DNA from: Govania unica
Lineage (GTDB): Bacteria > Pseudomonadota > Alphaproteobacteria > Sphingomonadales > Govanellaceae
Reading direction: 5' to 3'
Length of the DNA: 64,000 bases
Assembly (NCBI RefSeq): GCF_027920805.1
Contig: NZ_JANWOI010000003.1
Location: 496,001 to 560,000, forward strand
Shown here: positions 29,587 through 39,657 of the stretch, piece by piece
Layout of the letters: every line of letters begins with the position of its first letter
How positions within the stretch are numbered: position 1 is the first letter of the stretch
Notes under the pieces: generated by a model
Database searches by the model: none
What the model was told of the DNA's origin: nothing
Seen by the model: the letters and a program-made list of their open reading frames with translations, nothing else
Translations under genes and position numbers: made by a program

Positions 29587-30939
29587 ATGTCCTTGACCAT
29601 CGCTATCATCGGCCGCCCCAATGTGGGTAAGTCGACCTTGTTCAACCGCCTTGTCGGCAAGCGTCTCGCGCTTGTGGACGACACGCCGGGCGTCACCCGT
29701 GACCGCCGCGCGGGCACCGGACGGATCGGACCGCTCGAATTCCAGATCATCGATACGGCGGGTCTTGAAGAAGGCGGCGATGACAGCCTGTCGTCGCGCA
29801 TGCGTCAGCAGACAGACGCGGCCATTGATGCCGCCGATATCATTCTGTTCATGATCGACGCCCGCGCCGGGATCACGCCGCTCGACAGTTATTTCGCCGA
29901 TGTGGTGCGCAAACGCTCGAAACCGACCATCTGCGTTGCTAATAAATGCGAAGGCAAGGCCGCGACCAGCGGTCTGTACGAGGCTTATACGCTCGGTCTC
30001 GGCGATCCCATTCCGCTGTCGTCCGAACATGGCGATGGCTTTGTCGATCTCCATGACGCCATTGTCGCCGCCGCTGCCGAAAATGGCTTTGAGCTCGACG
30101 AGGAAATCTCCGACGAGCATGAAGTCGCACCGTTGCAAATGGCCATTATCGGCCGTCCGAACGTGGGCAAATCGACGCTGGTGAACCGCCTTCTCGGGGA
30201 GGATCGTCAGGTCACCGGCCCTGAGGCCGGGATCACCCGGGATTCCATCGGGCTCGACTGGCATTGGGGCGAGCGCGAGATCAAATTGTTCGATACCGCC
30301 GGCCTCCGCCGCCGGGCGCGAGTACAGGAAAAGCTCGAAAAACTGTCGGTCGCCGACACCTTGCGCGCGATCCAGTATGCCGAGGTGGTGGTGCTGGTGA
30401 TCGACGGCACGATCGGGTTTGAGAAACAGGATCACACCATTGCCGACCTTGTGGCCGAGGAAGGCCGCGCGCTCGTCATCGCGGTCAACAAAACCGACGC
30501 CATCACCGATATGCCAGCGGCCATCAAAAGCGTCCGCGACAGCCTGGAGCGCTCGCTCCATCAGGTGCGCGGCGTGCCGGTGGTTCCGTTGTCGGCGTTG
30601 TCGGGACGCGGCATTGACAAACTGATGCCCGCCGTTCTCAAGGTTCATGAGACCTGGAACAAGCGCGTTTCGACCGCGGCGATCAACCGTTGGCTCGAAG
30701 ACGTTATCGCCCGCAATCCGCCGCCCAGCGACAAGGGCCGCCGGGTCAAGATCCGCTTCGGGTCACAGGTCAAGACACGCCCGCCGACCTTCATCTTTTT
30801 CGTCAACCGCCCGGACGCCATCCCGCAAAGCTATCTCCGCTACCTGTCAAACGACCTGCGGGAATCCTTTGACATGATGGCTGTCCCTCTGCGCCTCCTA
30901 ATGCGCAAAAGCGACAACCCCTTCGCAGAAAAGAAGTAA
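29587..30939 (+). CDS. der: Ribosome-biogenesis GTPase Der (EngA)
   Basis: Essential GTPase for 50S subunit maturation. The 450-residue protein has two tandem G domains, each with P-loop [10 protein letters not shown] (near residues 8 and 187) and DTAGL switch motifs, followed by a KH-like domain with [12 protein letters not shown]. Both domains keep NKxD-type base motifs (ANKCEG in the first, deviating at Asp; VNKTDA in the second). The unusual first motif reads N-K-C-E, which is common in Der. The last gene of the panB-to-der block. Confidence 0.96.
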   Translation: MSLTIAIIGRPNVGKSTLFNRLVGKRLALVDDTPGVTRDRRAGTGRIGPLEFQIIDTAGLEEGGDDSLSSRMRQQTDAAIDAADIILFMIDARAGITPLDSYFADVVRKRSKPTICVANKCEGKAATSGLYEAYTLGLGDPIPLSSEHGDGFVDLHDAIVAAAAENGFELDEEISDEHEVAPLQMAIIGRPNVGKSTLVNRLLGEDRQVTGPEAGITRDSIGLDWHWGEREIKLFDTAGLRRRARVQEKLEKLSVADTLRAIQYAEVVVLVIDGTIGFEKQDHTIADLVAEEGRALVIAVNKTDAITDMPAAIKSVRDSLERSLHQVRGVPVVPLSALSGRGIDKLMPAVLKVHETWNKRVSTAAINRWLEDVIARNPPPSDKGRRVKIRFGSQVKTRPPTFIFFVNRPDAIPQSYLRYLSNDLRESFDMMAVPLRLLMRKSDNPFAEKK

Positions 30940-30949
30940 GGAGACCCAC

Positions 30950-31054
30950 AGCAATCCAGCCGGTTCCCACCGCCCTGGATTGCGTCGGCTCCGCCTCGCA
31001 ATGACGAAAATACCCTACCGTCATCGCGAGGTGCGTAGCACCGTGGCGATCCAG
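30950..31054. repeat. REP-like halves after der
   Basis: CTGGATTGCGTCGGCTCCGC...CAATGAC on one side and GTCATCGCGAGGTGCG...GCGATCCAG on the other, head-to-head around 31010. Same family as 777-876. Lies between convergent der and the SDR gene. Confidence 0.65.
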
Positions 31055-31087
31055 TGGGGACTTCCGATCCCTAATCTCAGAAATTGA

Positions 31088-31810
31088 TTAAACCGTCGCC
31101 CATTCGCGGTATTTGACGATCTCGCCATGCCGTGTGCAGTTGGCGTCGGCGAGTTCGAGGAACAGCGGTGCCACGGCGTCCGACGGAGGCAGGGTGGTTG
31201 GGTCTTCGCCCGGCATGGATTTGGCGCGCATGGCCGTGCGGATGGCCCCCGGGCTTACGAGATTGACGCGGAGCGGGCTTTTGGCGCATTCGGCGGCAAA
31301 GGTCAGCACCAGCGACTCAAGGGCTGCCTTGGTCATGGCATAGCCGCCCCAATAGGGCGTATGGCGCTGCGCCGCACCCGAGGTCACGAAAATGGCCCGT
31401 CCGGCATCAGACGCCCGCAGCAGCGGTTCGAACGAGCGGATAAGCCGCCAGTTCGCGGTCACATTGACGGCCAGCAGATCATCCAAAGCGGTCGGTTTGA
31501 TATGCCCGACCGGGGTGATGGGGCCGAGAATCCCTGCGTTGCCGACCAGGATATCAAGCTTGCCCCAGCGCTCATGAATGGCGCCGCCTAGCCGGTCGAT
31601 GCCAGCCCCGTCCTTCACATCAAGCGGCACGAGCGTGGCCGAGCCACCGTCCCTGCGGATGAGATCGTCCACCGCCTCAAGCCCGCCCTGTGTCCGTGCA
31701 ACCAGGATGACATGAGCGCCTTCACGCGCATAAGCCCGCGCCACAGCCGCACCGATGCCACGGGAGGCGCCGGTGACCAGCGCCACTTTGTCTTGCAGAC
31801 GTTTGGACAA
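31088..31810 (-). CDS. SDR-family NAD(P)-dependent oxidoreductase
   Basis: A 240-residue classical short-chain dehydrogenase: cofactor loop TGASRGIG, GNAGILGP, catalytic Ser in VTSGAAQ, and YAMTK (Tyr and Lys). Similar to YciK-type proteins often found next to purF in alphaproteobacteria. Start is TTG 31810, with AAGGA 8 nt upstream; no ATG is available. Follows purF by 20 bp, so probably the last gene of that transcript. Substrate unknown. Confidence 0.88.
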   Translation of the reverse strand: MSKRLQDKVALVTGASRGIGAAVARAYAREGAHVILVARTQGGLEAVDDLIRRDGGSATLVPLDVKDGAGIDRLGGAIHERWGKLDILVGNAGILGPITPVGHIKPTALDDLLAVNVTANWRLIRSFEPLLRASDAGRAIFVTSGAAQRHTPYWGGYAMTKAALESLVLTFAAECAKSPLRVNLVSPGAIRTAMRAKSMPGEDPTTLPPSDAVAPLFLELADANCTRHGEIVKYREWATV

Positions 31811-31830
31811 GAGGACGTTCCTTTTACTTG

Positions 31831-33333
31831 TTAGCGACCGGCAATCCGTTCGGACAGCAGCGACAGCTGGTTCGGGGTATCGCCGCCGTTATGATCCGTC
31901 AGCTGGATCGGGTAGTCACCGGTAAAGCAGGCATCGCAGAATTGCGGGGAGGCGGCATTGCGGCCTTGTTCGCCAACAGCCCGGTACAGACCGTCGAGGG
32001 AGACAAAGGCCAGACTGTCGGCGCCGATGAATTTGGTCATGGCGGCCACATCCATGCGGGCTGCCAGCAGCTTGTCGCGCTCCGGCGTATCGACGCCGTA
32101 GAAGCAGGAATTGTTGGTCGGCGGGCTGGCGATGCGCATATGCACCTCGGCTGCCCCGGCGCTACGCACCATATCGACGATCTTGATGGAGGTGGTGCCG
32201 CGCACGATCGAGTCATCCACAAGAACGACTTTTTTGCCAGCCAGCTCCCAACGATTGGCGTTGTGCTTGAGCTTGACGCCGAGGTTGCGGATCTGGTCCG
32301 AGGGCTCGATGAAGGTGCGGCCCACATAATGATTGCGGATGATGCCGAGTTCGAACGGAATCCCTGATTCCTGCGCGAAACCAATAGCCGCCGGCGTGCC
32401 TGAATCCGGCACCGGGATCACCAGATCAGCATCGACCGGGAATTCCCGCGCGAGTTCAACGCCGATGCGCTTGCGCACCTGATAGACGCTGGAGCCGCCA
32501 AGATAGGAATCCGGACGCGAGAAATAGATATGTTCGAAAATGCAGGGCCGGGCCTTTTCCTTGGGGAAGGGATGCAGGCTTTCGGTGCCGTCGGCGCGGA
32601 TGACCAGAATTTCGCCGGGCTCCACCTGCCGGGCAAAAGAGGCGGCGATGATATCGAGCGCGCAGGTTTCCGACGCCACCACATGCGACCCGTCCGGCAT
32701 GCGCCCAAGCACAAGCGGCCGGATGCCCATGGGGTCGCGAATGGCGATCAGGCTGTCCTTGGTCAGTACGGCCAGCGAGTAAGCGCCTTCGACCTGCTTC
32801 AGGGCATCGATCAGACGGTCGATCAGGCTGCGCTGCTTGCTCATGGCCACGAGATGGATGATCACCTCGGTGTCGCTGGTCGACTGGAAGATGGCGCCTT
32901 CGCGGATGAGGCGCTTCCGCAACGTCCAGGCGTTGGTCAGATTGCCGTTATGGGCAATGGCAAAGCCGCCACTGTCGATTTCGGCGAACAGCGGCTGCAC
33001 GTTCCGCATGATGGTTTCGCCGGTGGTCGAATAGCGCACATGGCCGACAGCACTGATGCCAGGCAGGGATTCGATGATTTTCTGCGAATTGAAGTTATCG
33101 GCCACCTGGCCCATGGCCTTGTGGGTATGGAACCGTGCGCCGTCATAGGTCACGATCCCGGCCGCTTCCTGGCCGCGATGCTGAAGGGCGTGAAGCCCGA
33201 GAACCGAGTGGGCAGCTGCGTCAGTATGGTTGAAAATACCGAACACGCCGCATTCTTCCCGTAGCTTGTCGTCATCGAACGGATTGGTCCGCATGAAAGC
33301 TTCGGGAGCGAAAATCTCTGGATCGTTGCGCAT
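31831..33333 (-). CDS. purF: Amidophosphoribosyltransferase
   Basis: First committed step of purine synthesis: PRPP plus glutamine to phosphoribosylamine. The 500-residue protein has an Ntn glutaminase domain with nucleophile Cys28 in REECGVFGIF after a 27-residue propeptide, and a PRTase domain with VVLVDDSIVRGTTS. Four cysteines at the [4Fe-4S] positions of the B. subtilis enzyme are present: RPCIFEH, NSCFYG and FCDAC. So it is the propeptide- and cluster-bearing type. ATG 33333 is chosen; GTG 33342 is also in frame and an internal ATG at 33294 is possible. Confidence 0.96.
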   Translation of the reverse strand: MRNDPEIFAPEAFMRTNPFDDDKLREECGVFGIFNHTDAAAHSVLGLHALQHRGQEAAGIVTYDGARFHTHKAMGQVADNFNSQKIIESLPGISAVGHVRYSTTGETIMRNVQPLFAEIDSGGFAIAHNGNLTNAWTLRKRLIREGAIFQSTSDTEVIIHLVAMSKQRSLIDRLIDALKQVEGAYSLAVLTKDSLIAIRDPMGIRPLVLGRMPDGSHVVASETCALDIIAASFARQVEPGEILVIRADGTESLHPFPKEKARPCIFEHIYFSRPDSYLGGSSVYQVRKRIGVELAREFPVDADLVIPVPDSGTPAAIGFAQESGIPFELGIIRNHYVGRTFIEPSDQIRNLGVKLKHNANRWELAGKKVVLVDDSIVRGTTSIKIVDMVRSAGAAEVHMRIASPPTNNSCFYGVDTPERDKLLAARMDVAAMTKFIGADSLAFVSLDGLYRAVGEQGRNAASPQFCDACFTGDYPIQLTDHNGGDTPNQLSLLSERIAGR

Positions 33334-33393
33334 GATCACCACTTAAGGCTGTCGCCTATCAGAGTAGCCCGGTCGGGGATAACCGGACATATG

Positions 33394-34074
33394 TTACTTA
33401 GTCGTATCGATCAGCCGATCAAGGTCCTCGCGATCGGAATCACGATATCCTTTGTCGGTTTTGTCGGTTTTGGTCGAATTTTTTGTCTCCGACCGCTCCG
33501 GCAAGTGATCCTTTACAGTGTTGATCGCGTCTCTGTCCAGTGCGTCGGTATCAAGTTTGAGATCCAGAGCCCGGATTTTCTCCACAAGCTCGGCCGGAGT
33601 GACGCTTGAAATGATGGTCGCGCCATATTCGACGATGGGTCGGGTTTTGGCCAGAATGATCCAGTCCGGCAGTGATTTGCGCGGGATAATCCAGAGCGCC
33701 ATCATAAACATCAGAGTAACGACCAAAACCCCGCGCAACAAGCCGAACAGCGCCCCGAGCACCCGGTCAAGGGGCCCAAGCATGCCGCTTTTGATGGCGT
33801 CGCCGATTCTGTTGGCGATCAGCTTGAAAATGAACAGGCTGCCGAAGCCGATGGTGATGATGATAATGATATCGGCAATGGTCGGGGTCTCGATCCACTG
33901 TCCGGCCATGGGGCGGAGGATGGGCAGCGCATAAAGCGTCAGCACCGTGGCCGCGATCCAGGCTGCAAAGCTCAGCACCGCCGCCGTAAAGCCGCGACTC
34001 AGGCCGAACAGCATCGACAAGCCGACGATGACGATGAACAGGATATCAAAGGATGTCAGGCCGAAATCTTGCAT
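33394..34074 (-). CDS. cvpA: CvpA family inner-membrane protein
   Basis: A 226-residue membrane protein with four helices in the first ~150 residues (the CvpA domain, with GLSRGFTAAVLSFAAWI and LLRGVLVV) and a hydrophilic C-terminal tail rich in Lys, Asp and Thr. CvpA is linked to colicin V production and to envelope stress and often precedes purF, as here (60-bp gap). Molecular activity unknown. Confidence 0.92.
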   Translation of the reverse strand: MQDFGLTSFDILFIVIVGLSMLFGLSRGFTAAVLSFAAWIAATVLTLYALPILRPMAGQWIETPTIADIIIIITIGFGSLFIFKLIANRIGDAIKSGMLGPLDRVLGALFGLLRGVLVVTLMFMMALWIIPRKSLPDWIILAKTRPIVEYGATIISSVTPAELVEKIRALDLKLDTDALDRDAINTVKDHLPERSETKNSTKTDKTDKGYRDSDREDLDRLIDTTK

Positions 34075-34081
34075 AAACGCC

Positions 34082-35485
34082 TCAATCTTTGGTCATGATC
34101 CGGTCGGCCAGATCCTGAATATGCTCAACTGTGCTGCGGTCGACATCACTGGTCACGCCCTTCAGATTGGCGGGCAGGATAGCACGGGAAAACCCAAGCT
34201 TTTCAGCCTCCTTCAGCCGCTGCGCCGCATGAGTCACGGCGCGGATTTCGCCGGACAGGCTGATTTCGCCGAAGACCACAGTATCGCTCGACAAGGGCTT
34301 GCCCGACAAGGAGGATAAAAGCGCCGCCGCCACCGCAAGATCGGCCGCAGGCTCCGTGACCTTGAGCCCGCCCGCCACATTGAGATAGACGTCATGGCCG
34401 CCAAGGCCAAGCCCGCAGCGGGCATCAAGCACCGCCATGATCATGGCCAGCCGCCCACTGTCCCAGCCAACCACGGCCCGGCGCGGGGTGCCCAGCATGC
34501 TCGGGGCCACAAGGGCCTGAATTTCCATCAGAACTGGGCGGGTGCCCTCCATCCCGGCGAACACCGCAGCGCCGCTCACATCGGATTTGCGGCTGCCGAG
34601 GAACATGGCCGACGGGTTCGGCACTTCCTGAAGCCCAAGATCGGTCATTTCGAACACGCCGATTTCATCGGTGCCGCCAAAGCGATTCTTGACCGCGCGC
34701 AGGATGCGGAACTGATGGCCGCGCTCGCCTTCGAAATAGAGCACGGTATCGACCATATGTTCCAGAACGCGGGGTCCGGCGATCTGGCCGTCCTTGGTCA
34801 CATGGCCGACGATGATGACCACCACGCCGCTGCGTTTGGCAAAACGGATCAGCTCCTGCGAACAGGCGCGCACCTGAGCCACCGTGCCGGGCGCGGATTC
34901 AAGGCTGTCAGCATAGACGGTCTGGATCGAGTCAATGACCGCCACGGCCAGGTTGGGGATGGCCTCAAGCGTCGCCAGAATATCCCGCAGATTGGTTTCC
35001 GCCCCGAGATGCACCGGCGAGGTCTCAAGCCCAAGACGGCGCGCCCGCATCTGCACCTGTGCGGTTGCTTCTTCGCCTGAAATATACAGCGTCGGCACCT
35101 TCTTGGCCGCGAGCTTGCTGACCGCCTGCAACAGGATGGTCGATTTGCCAATGCCGGGATCGCCGCCTACCAGCACGGCGGAGCCGGGCACCAGCCCGCC
35201 GCCGGTCGCACGGTCGAATTCCCCGATGCCGGAAATATAGCGCGGCAGCTCGGTACTTTCGCCCTGCAGATCCGTCAGGTGAATGGCGCGCCCCTTATGG
35301 GTTCCGCCCTTGGCAAGCCCGCCCGGTGTGGGGGCTTGCGGCACTTCCTCGACGATGCTGTTCCATTCTCCACAGGCATCGCACTGTCCGGCCCATTTTC
35401 CATAAACGGTGCCACAGGACTGGCAGACAAACTGTTTCGTTAGCTTGGCCAAGGAGAACTCACTTTTTCTTTTTGTCGCTCCCAT
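34082..35485 (-). CDS. radA: DNA repair protein RadA
   Basis: Branch-migration ATPase acting with RecA in recombinational repair. The 467-residue protein has the N-terminal zinc finger CQSCGTVYGKWAGQCDACG, the RecA-like domain with Walker A GGDPGIGKST, the RadA-specific KNRFG motif and a C-terminal Lon-like domain. The start is doubtful: ATG 35485 lies inside what looks like a REP remnant without a ribosome site, and adds about 11 residues to the usual start. TTG 35452 (before AKLTKQFVCQ) would give a more normal N-terminus. Confidence 0.95.
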   Translation of the reverse strand: MGATKRKSEFSLAKLTKQFVCQSCGTVYGKWAGQCDACGEWNSIVEEVPQAPTPGGLAKGGTHKGRAIHLTDLQGESTELPRYISGIGEFDRATGGGLVPGSAVLVGGDPGIGKSTILLQAVSKLAAKKVPTLYISGEEATAQVQMRARRLGLETSPVHLGAETNLRDILATLEAIPNLAVAVIDSIQTVYADSLESAPGTVAQVRACSQELIRFAKRSGVVVIIVGHVTKDGQIAGPRVLEHMVDTVLYFEGERGHQFRILRAVKNRFGGTDEIGVFEMTDLGLQEVPNPSAMFLGSRKSDVSGAAVFAGMEGTRPVLMEIQALVAPSMLGTPRRAVVGWDSGRLAMIMAVLDARCGLGLGGHDVYLNVAGGLKVTEPAADLAVAAALLSSLSGKPLSSDTVVFGEISLSGEIRAVTHAAQRLKEAEKLGFSRAILPANLKGVTSDVDRSTVEHIQDLADRIMTKD

Positions 35486-35509
35486 GCAAGCGGGAATGAC
35501 GCTATACGA

Positions 35510-36286
35510 CTAGGCCTTCAAGACTTCCATCCGGATCGGACCCTCGGCCCGGCCATGGATGAACTGATCCACATAGGCATTGCCGCTATGGTCAAGGTCG
35601 GCCTTGTCGCCGGTCCAGATCAGCTTGCCCTTGTACAGCATGGTCACGCGGTCGGCGATCTTGCGCACGCTGGACATGTCATGGGTGATGGTGATGGTGG
35701 TGGCGCCAAGCTCGCGGGTGCGTTCGGCGATCAGGTCATTGATGACATCGGCCATGATCGGATCGAGGCCGGTGGTCGGTTCGTCAAAAAAGATGATTTC
35801 GGGATTGGCGGCGATGGCGCGGGCGAGGCCCACACGCTTCTGCATGCCACCCGAAAGCTCCGCCGGGTTCAGATCGGCCACATCGGCCGCAAGTCCTACA
35901 CGCGACAGAATCTCGACCGCCCGGTCGCGGGCTTCGCGACGCGGAATCATCTTGGCCGCAAGCAGGCCGAAGGTGACATTTTCCCACACCGGCAAACTGT
36001 CAAACAGCGCCGCGCCCTGAAACAGCATGCCGAACCGGCCCATGAAGGCCTGGCGTTCGCTGCGGCTCAAGGTGCTAAGATCAGTGCCATCGATCTCCAT
36101 CAGGCCGTGATCCGGACGGAGAATGCCGAGAATGCATTTGAGCAGCACCGACTTGCCCGAGCCCGAGCCGCCGATGACCACAAGCGACTGCCCCTTCGCC
36201 ACCTCAAGGTCGACACCATCGAGGACGATTTTGCGGCCGAAGCGCTTGGCGACGCCCTGAAGTTTGATTTTTGGGTTCTCTGTCAT
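35510..36286 (-). CDS. mlaF: ABC transporter ATP-binding protein, MlaF-like
   Basis: ATPase of a phospholipid-trafficking (Mla/MCE-type) ABC system. In 258 residues: Walker A GGSGSGKS, signature LSGGMQKRVGLARAI (typical of MlaF), Walker B IIFFDEPTTGLDP and the switch His in THDMSS. Starts inside the stop codon of mlaE (ATGA overlap), so the pair is coupled. No mlaD (MCE) gene adjoins, a common arrangement in this alphaproteobacterial neighbourhood; the partner must lie elsewhere. Confidence 0.9.
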   Translation of the reverse strand: MTENPKIKLQGVAKRFGRKIVLDGVDLEVAKGQSLVVIGGSGSGKSVLLKCILGILRPDHGLMEIDGTDLSTLSRSERQAFMGRFGMLFQGAALFDSLPVWENVTFGLLAAKMIPRREARDRAVEILSRVGLAADVADLNPAELSGGMQKRVGLARAIAANPEIIFFDEPTTGLDPIMADVINDLIAERTRELGATTITITHDMSSVRKIADRVTMLYKGKLIWTGDKADLDHSGNAYVDQFIHGRAEGPIRMEVLKA

Positions 36287-37083
36287 GATGTCGAGAAAAA
36301 CAGTTCAGTGACAATGTAATTGAACGTCAGAATCAGGATCGAGGCCGAAACCACGGCGTCGGTGGTGGATTTGCCCACACCCTGCGCGCCACCCCGGCTG
36401 GTAAAGCCATGATAGCAGCCCATGAGCGCGATGATGAAGCCGAACACGCAGGCTTTGACAAGCCCCGAAATCACGTCGTCCTGATGCAGGAAATCGACCG
36501 TGGTCTTGAGATAGGTGCCGGGGTTGAAGCCAAGTTTGTTGGTGGCAAGCACATAGCCGCCAGCGACCCCGATCACATCGGCGACCAGCACGAGGAGCGG
36601 CATCATCAGCGTGGCGGCGATGATCCGTGGCGCGATCAGATATTTATAGGGATCGGTGGATAAGGTCGACAGCGCGTCGATCTGTTCCGTCACCCGCATG
36701 GTGCCAAGCTCGGCGGCCATGGCGGCGCTGACCCGTCCGGCGACCATAAGGCCGCCAAGCACCGGACCAAGTTCGCGCACAAAGCCGATGACCACGATTC
36801 CCGCCACAGCGCTTTCAGCGTTGAAGCGCGACCCGCCTTCGTAAATCTGCAAGGCCAGAACCGCGCCGGTGAAGACGGCGGTCAGCCCCACCACAGGCAG
36901 AGAGTAATAGCCGATATTCAGCATCTGCGCGCCGATATGGCGCAGATAATAGGGCGGTCGAAAGGCATGGGCGATGGCGGTTCCGGCAAAAATGCCTAAC
37001 CGTCCCGCCGAAGCCAGGAACTCGATCACAGTCCGCCCGATGACGCTCAGAAAATTCATGCGCCTAACCGTTTGTTTCAACAT
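36283..37083 (-). CDS. mlaE: ABC transporter permease, MlaE-like
   Basis: A 266-residue MlaE-family permease with five to six helices and the conserved VRELGPVLGGLMVAGRVSAAMAAELGTMRVTEQIDAL stretch (the EQID coupling-helix region; shown here as family-wide, about residues 115-150). Moves phospholipid between membranes with MlaF. ATG 37083 lies inside the end of alr (20-nt overlap); ATG 37059 (MNFLSVIGRTV) is an equally plausible start. Confidence 0.9.
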   Translation of the reverse strand: MLKQTVRRMNFLSVIGRTVIEFLASAGRLGIFAGTAIAHAFRPPYYLRHIGAQMLNIGYYSLPVVGLTAVFTGAVLALQIYEGGSRFNAESAVAGIVVIGFVRELGPVLGGLMVAGRVSAAMAAELGTMRVTEQIDALSTLSTDPYKYLIAPRIIAATLMMPLLVLVADVIGVAGGYVLATNKLGFNPGTYLKTTVDFLHQDDVISGLVKACVFGFIIALMGCYHGFTSRGGAQGVGKSTTDAVVSASILILTFNYIVTELFFSTS

Positions 37084-38152
37084 AACTACGCTTATACCGG
37101 TGCCCGAGGAGCGTTAGCAACTCATATGCGCTGAGACCGGTGGCCAAAGCCGCACGATCGATGCCGTCGACGCCATCAATCAGGGGCACGGCCATGCCGG
37201 GGGCCACCAGTTCAGGCGGCGCCGCGCTCACATCAATGATGGTCATGTCCATGGAGATGCGTCCGACGATAGGGGCCTTATGTCCGCCGATCTCAGGCAC
37301 CCAGCGGCCCTCGCCAAAGGCCCTGAGGAAGCCGTCGGCATAGCCCACATCCAGCGTCGCAAGCTGCGTCGGGCCGCTCACCCGATAGACCGCGCCATAG
37401 CCCACAGCGGCGGGCGGCCGGACCTCGCGGGTTTGCAGGACGCGAGCCTGCAGGCTGATCACGGGCTCCAGGGGATTGTCGCCCTCGGTCAGAGGATTGC
37501 CGCCATAAAGCCCGATTCCCGGCCGCAGCATATCAAAATGATAGTTGGCACCAAGCAACACCCCGGCCGAATTGGCGAGGCTGAGCGGGATCGCCTCCTT
37601 GCGGGAATCGCGCAAGGCTTCCCCAAGCACACTGAAGCGCGCCTGTTGCAGGGCGTTCATTTCATGACCCGGCTCATCGCCGCAAGCGAGATGGCTCATG
37701 ATCAGGGCGACGGGGAAGGGCGCCCGGTCCGGATTGTCAATCAGCTCGGCCACCTCATCGGTTCCAAGCCCAAGCCGGTTCATGCCGGTGTCCACATGGA
37801 TCACTGCCGGATGGTTGCCGCCGGTCGCGGTCCAGATATCAATCTGGGGCAGGGAATTCAGCACCGGGATCAGATCATGGGCCAGATAGGCCGCGCTTTC
37901 GCCCTCTGCCGGACCATGCAGCACATAGATGCGCGCCTTCGGCAGATGCGGACGAAGGGCGACGGCTTCCTCAAGATGGGCCACAAAGAAATCCCGGCAG
38001 CCCGCCCGCCAAAGCGCAGGTCCGGCGCGATCGGCACCAATGCCATAAGCATCGGCCTTCACCGCAGCGGCGCAGAGAGCCCCCGGAGCCATCCCGGCAA
38101 GCTTCAGGTAATTGCGTTTCAGAGCATCGAGATTGATCAGCAGATCCGCCAC
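37064..38152 (-). CDS. alr: Alanine racemase
   Basis: PLP enzyme interconverting L- and D-alanine for peptidoglycan. From GTG 38152 the protein has 362 residues, with the PLP lysine Lys32 in AAVKADAYGIG, and the second-barrel catalytic Tyr in AVGYGAVYR. HVDTGMNRLG and PLIDGVDG are also family motifs. The frame runs open into dnaB to 38308, but that part is shadow. GTG 38152 shares one base with the dnaB stop (TAGTG) and has GGAG 8 nt upstream, which decides the start. Confidence 0.95.
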   Translation of the reverse strand: MADLLINLDALKRNYLKLAGMAPGALCAAAVKADAYGIGADRAGPALWRAGCRDFFVAHLEEAVALRPHLPKARIYVLHGPAEGESAAYLAHDLIPVLNSLPQIDIWTATGGNHPAVIHVDTGMNRLGLGTDEVAELIDNPDRAPFPVALIMSHLACGDEPGHEMNALQQARFSVLGEALRDSRKEAIPLSLANSAGVLLGANYHFDMLRPGIGLYGGNPLTEGDNPLEPVISLQARVLQTREVRPPAAVGYGAVYRVSGPTQLATLDVGYADGFLRAFGEGRWVPEIGGHKAPIVGRISMDMTIIDVSAAPPELVAPGMAVPLIDGVDGIDRAALATGLSAYELLTLLGHRYKRSYVETNG

Positions 38153-39657
38153 TAGAACGGCTCCGGCCCGTAATTGTCCTCGGCGAGATCGGAGAACCGC
38201 GTGGTCTCCCGCTCGAAAAACAGCCGGATAGTGCCGGTTGGGCCGTGGCGCTGTTTGCCGATGATGAACTCGGCCAGACCATGCAGGGATTCGCCCTTGG
38301 CCTGCCATTCGGCATGTTCGGGGGTGCCGAGGGCCGGTTCCTTCATGGCGTGATAATATTCCTCACGGAACACAAAGGTCACCATATCGGCGTCCTGCTC
38401 GATCGAGCCCGATTCTCGCAAGTCCGACAGCTGGGGCCGTTTGTCCTCGCGCTGTTCGACGCCGCGCGACAACTGCGACAGGGCGATCACCGGAAGCGAC
38501 AGTTCTTTAGCCAGGCCCTTGAGACCACGGGTGATTTCCGATACTTCCTGCACCCGGTTTTCAGGTGCCCGTCCGCCGGTGCCGCTGCCACGCAGCAATT
38601 GCAGATAGTCGACGATGACCAGCCCCAGATTATGCTGACGCTTCAATCGCCGGGCCCGGGTCCGCAGGGCCGAGATGGTCAGCTGCGGCGTGTCATCGAT
38701 ATAAAACGGCAACCGTTCGAGGTCCTGCGCCGCCTGCGTCAGATCGCGGAACTGTTCCTTGGTCAACTGCCCGCGCCGCAGATTTTCCGACGGAATGCGC
38801 GAGCGTTCGGCGAGAATACGGGTGGCGAGCTGATCGGCCGACATTTCAAGCGAAAAGAACCCGACCACGGCCCCCTCGGAATCCTTCGGCGCGATGCCCT
38901 CTTCCATGTTGCGGGCGTAGGCGAGGGCGGCGTTGAAGCCGATGTTGGTGGCGAGCGCGGTTTTGCCCATGGCCGGACGTCCGGCGAGAATGATCAGATC
39001 TGACGGATGCAGGCCGCCGATTTTTTCGTTGATGGCCCGGAAGCCGGTGGTGGTGCCGGACAGCTTGCCGTCCCGCTTGTACGCCGCCTCGATAACCTGA
39101 ATGGCATCGGTCATGCTGCGCGAGAAGGTTTTGAAGCCGCCGTCTTTCTGGCCGCGTTCGGCGAGTTCGAACAGCTTTTGTTCAGACACCTCGATCTGGG
39201 TCGTGGCCGGGGATTCGACCGGCGAGTCATAGGCGGTGATCACCATGTCCTCGCCAATGGTGATCAGCTCCCGGCGAAGCGCGAGGTCATAAACAAGCCG
39301 CCCGTAATCCTCGGCATTCAAAATGGTCACAGCGGCCCCGGCCAGCCGTGCCAGATACTGCGCGCCGCCCACATCGGCAAGCGCCGGGTCACGTTCGAAA
39401 AATGGTTTCATGGTGACGGGGGTCGCAAGCTGCCCGCGATCAATCAGGCGCAGCGCCGCTTCGTAAATCCGGCCATGCACCGGCTCAAAATAATGGTCGG
39501 CCAGCAGGAAGTCCTGAACCTTCCCTGCCGCCTCATTATTCACCAGGATAGCACCAAGCAACGCCTGCTCCGCCTCAAGGTTATGAGGCAAAGTGCGATA
39601 TTCCTCCGGTCCATCCGGGGTCAGGGTCTGCACTATAGGACGGGCATTATCGGACAT
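38152..39657 (-). CDS. dnaB: Replicative DNA helicase DnaB
   Basis: Hexameric helicase that unwinds DNA at the replication fork. The 501-residue protein has the N-terminal domain beginning LPHNLEAEQALLGAIL, a linker, and a RecA-like domain with Walker A AGRPAMGKTALA, Walker B LVIVDYLQLL and SQLSRGVEQR. No intein is present: the P-loop is uninterrupted. Follows rplI after a 440-bp repeat-rich gap and a terminator, so it likely has its own promoter. Confidence 0.97.
   Translation of the reverse strand: MSDNARPIVQTLTPDGPEEYRTLPHNLEAEQALLGAILVNNEAAGKVQDFLLADHYFEPVHGRIYEAALRLIDRGQLATPVTMKPFFERDPALADVGGAQYLARLAGAAVTILNAEDYGRLVYDLALRRELITIGEDMVITAYDSPVESPATTQIEVSEQKLFELAERGQKDGGFKTFSRSMTDAIQVIEAAYKRDGKLSGTTTGFRAINEKIGGLHPSDLIILAGRPAMGKTALATNIGFNAALAYARNMEEGIAPKDSEGAVVGFFSLEMSADQLATRILAERSRIPSENLRRGQLTKEQFRDLTQAAQDLERLPFYIDDTPQLTISALRTRARRLKRQHNLGLVIVDYLQLLRGSGTGGRAPENRVQEVSEITRGLKGLAKELSLPVIALSQLSRGVEQREDKRPQLSDLRESGSIEQDADMVTFVFREEYYHAMKEPALGTPEHAEWQAKGESLHGLAEFIIGKQRHGPTGTIRLFFERETTRFSDLAEDNYGPEPF

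Noticed and set aside
38153-38308. N-terminal extension of alanine racemase into dnaB
   Set aside because: The extension is out of frame with dnaB, has no similarity to Alr, and GTG 38152 has a proper ribosome site.
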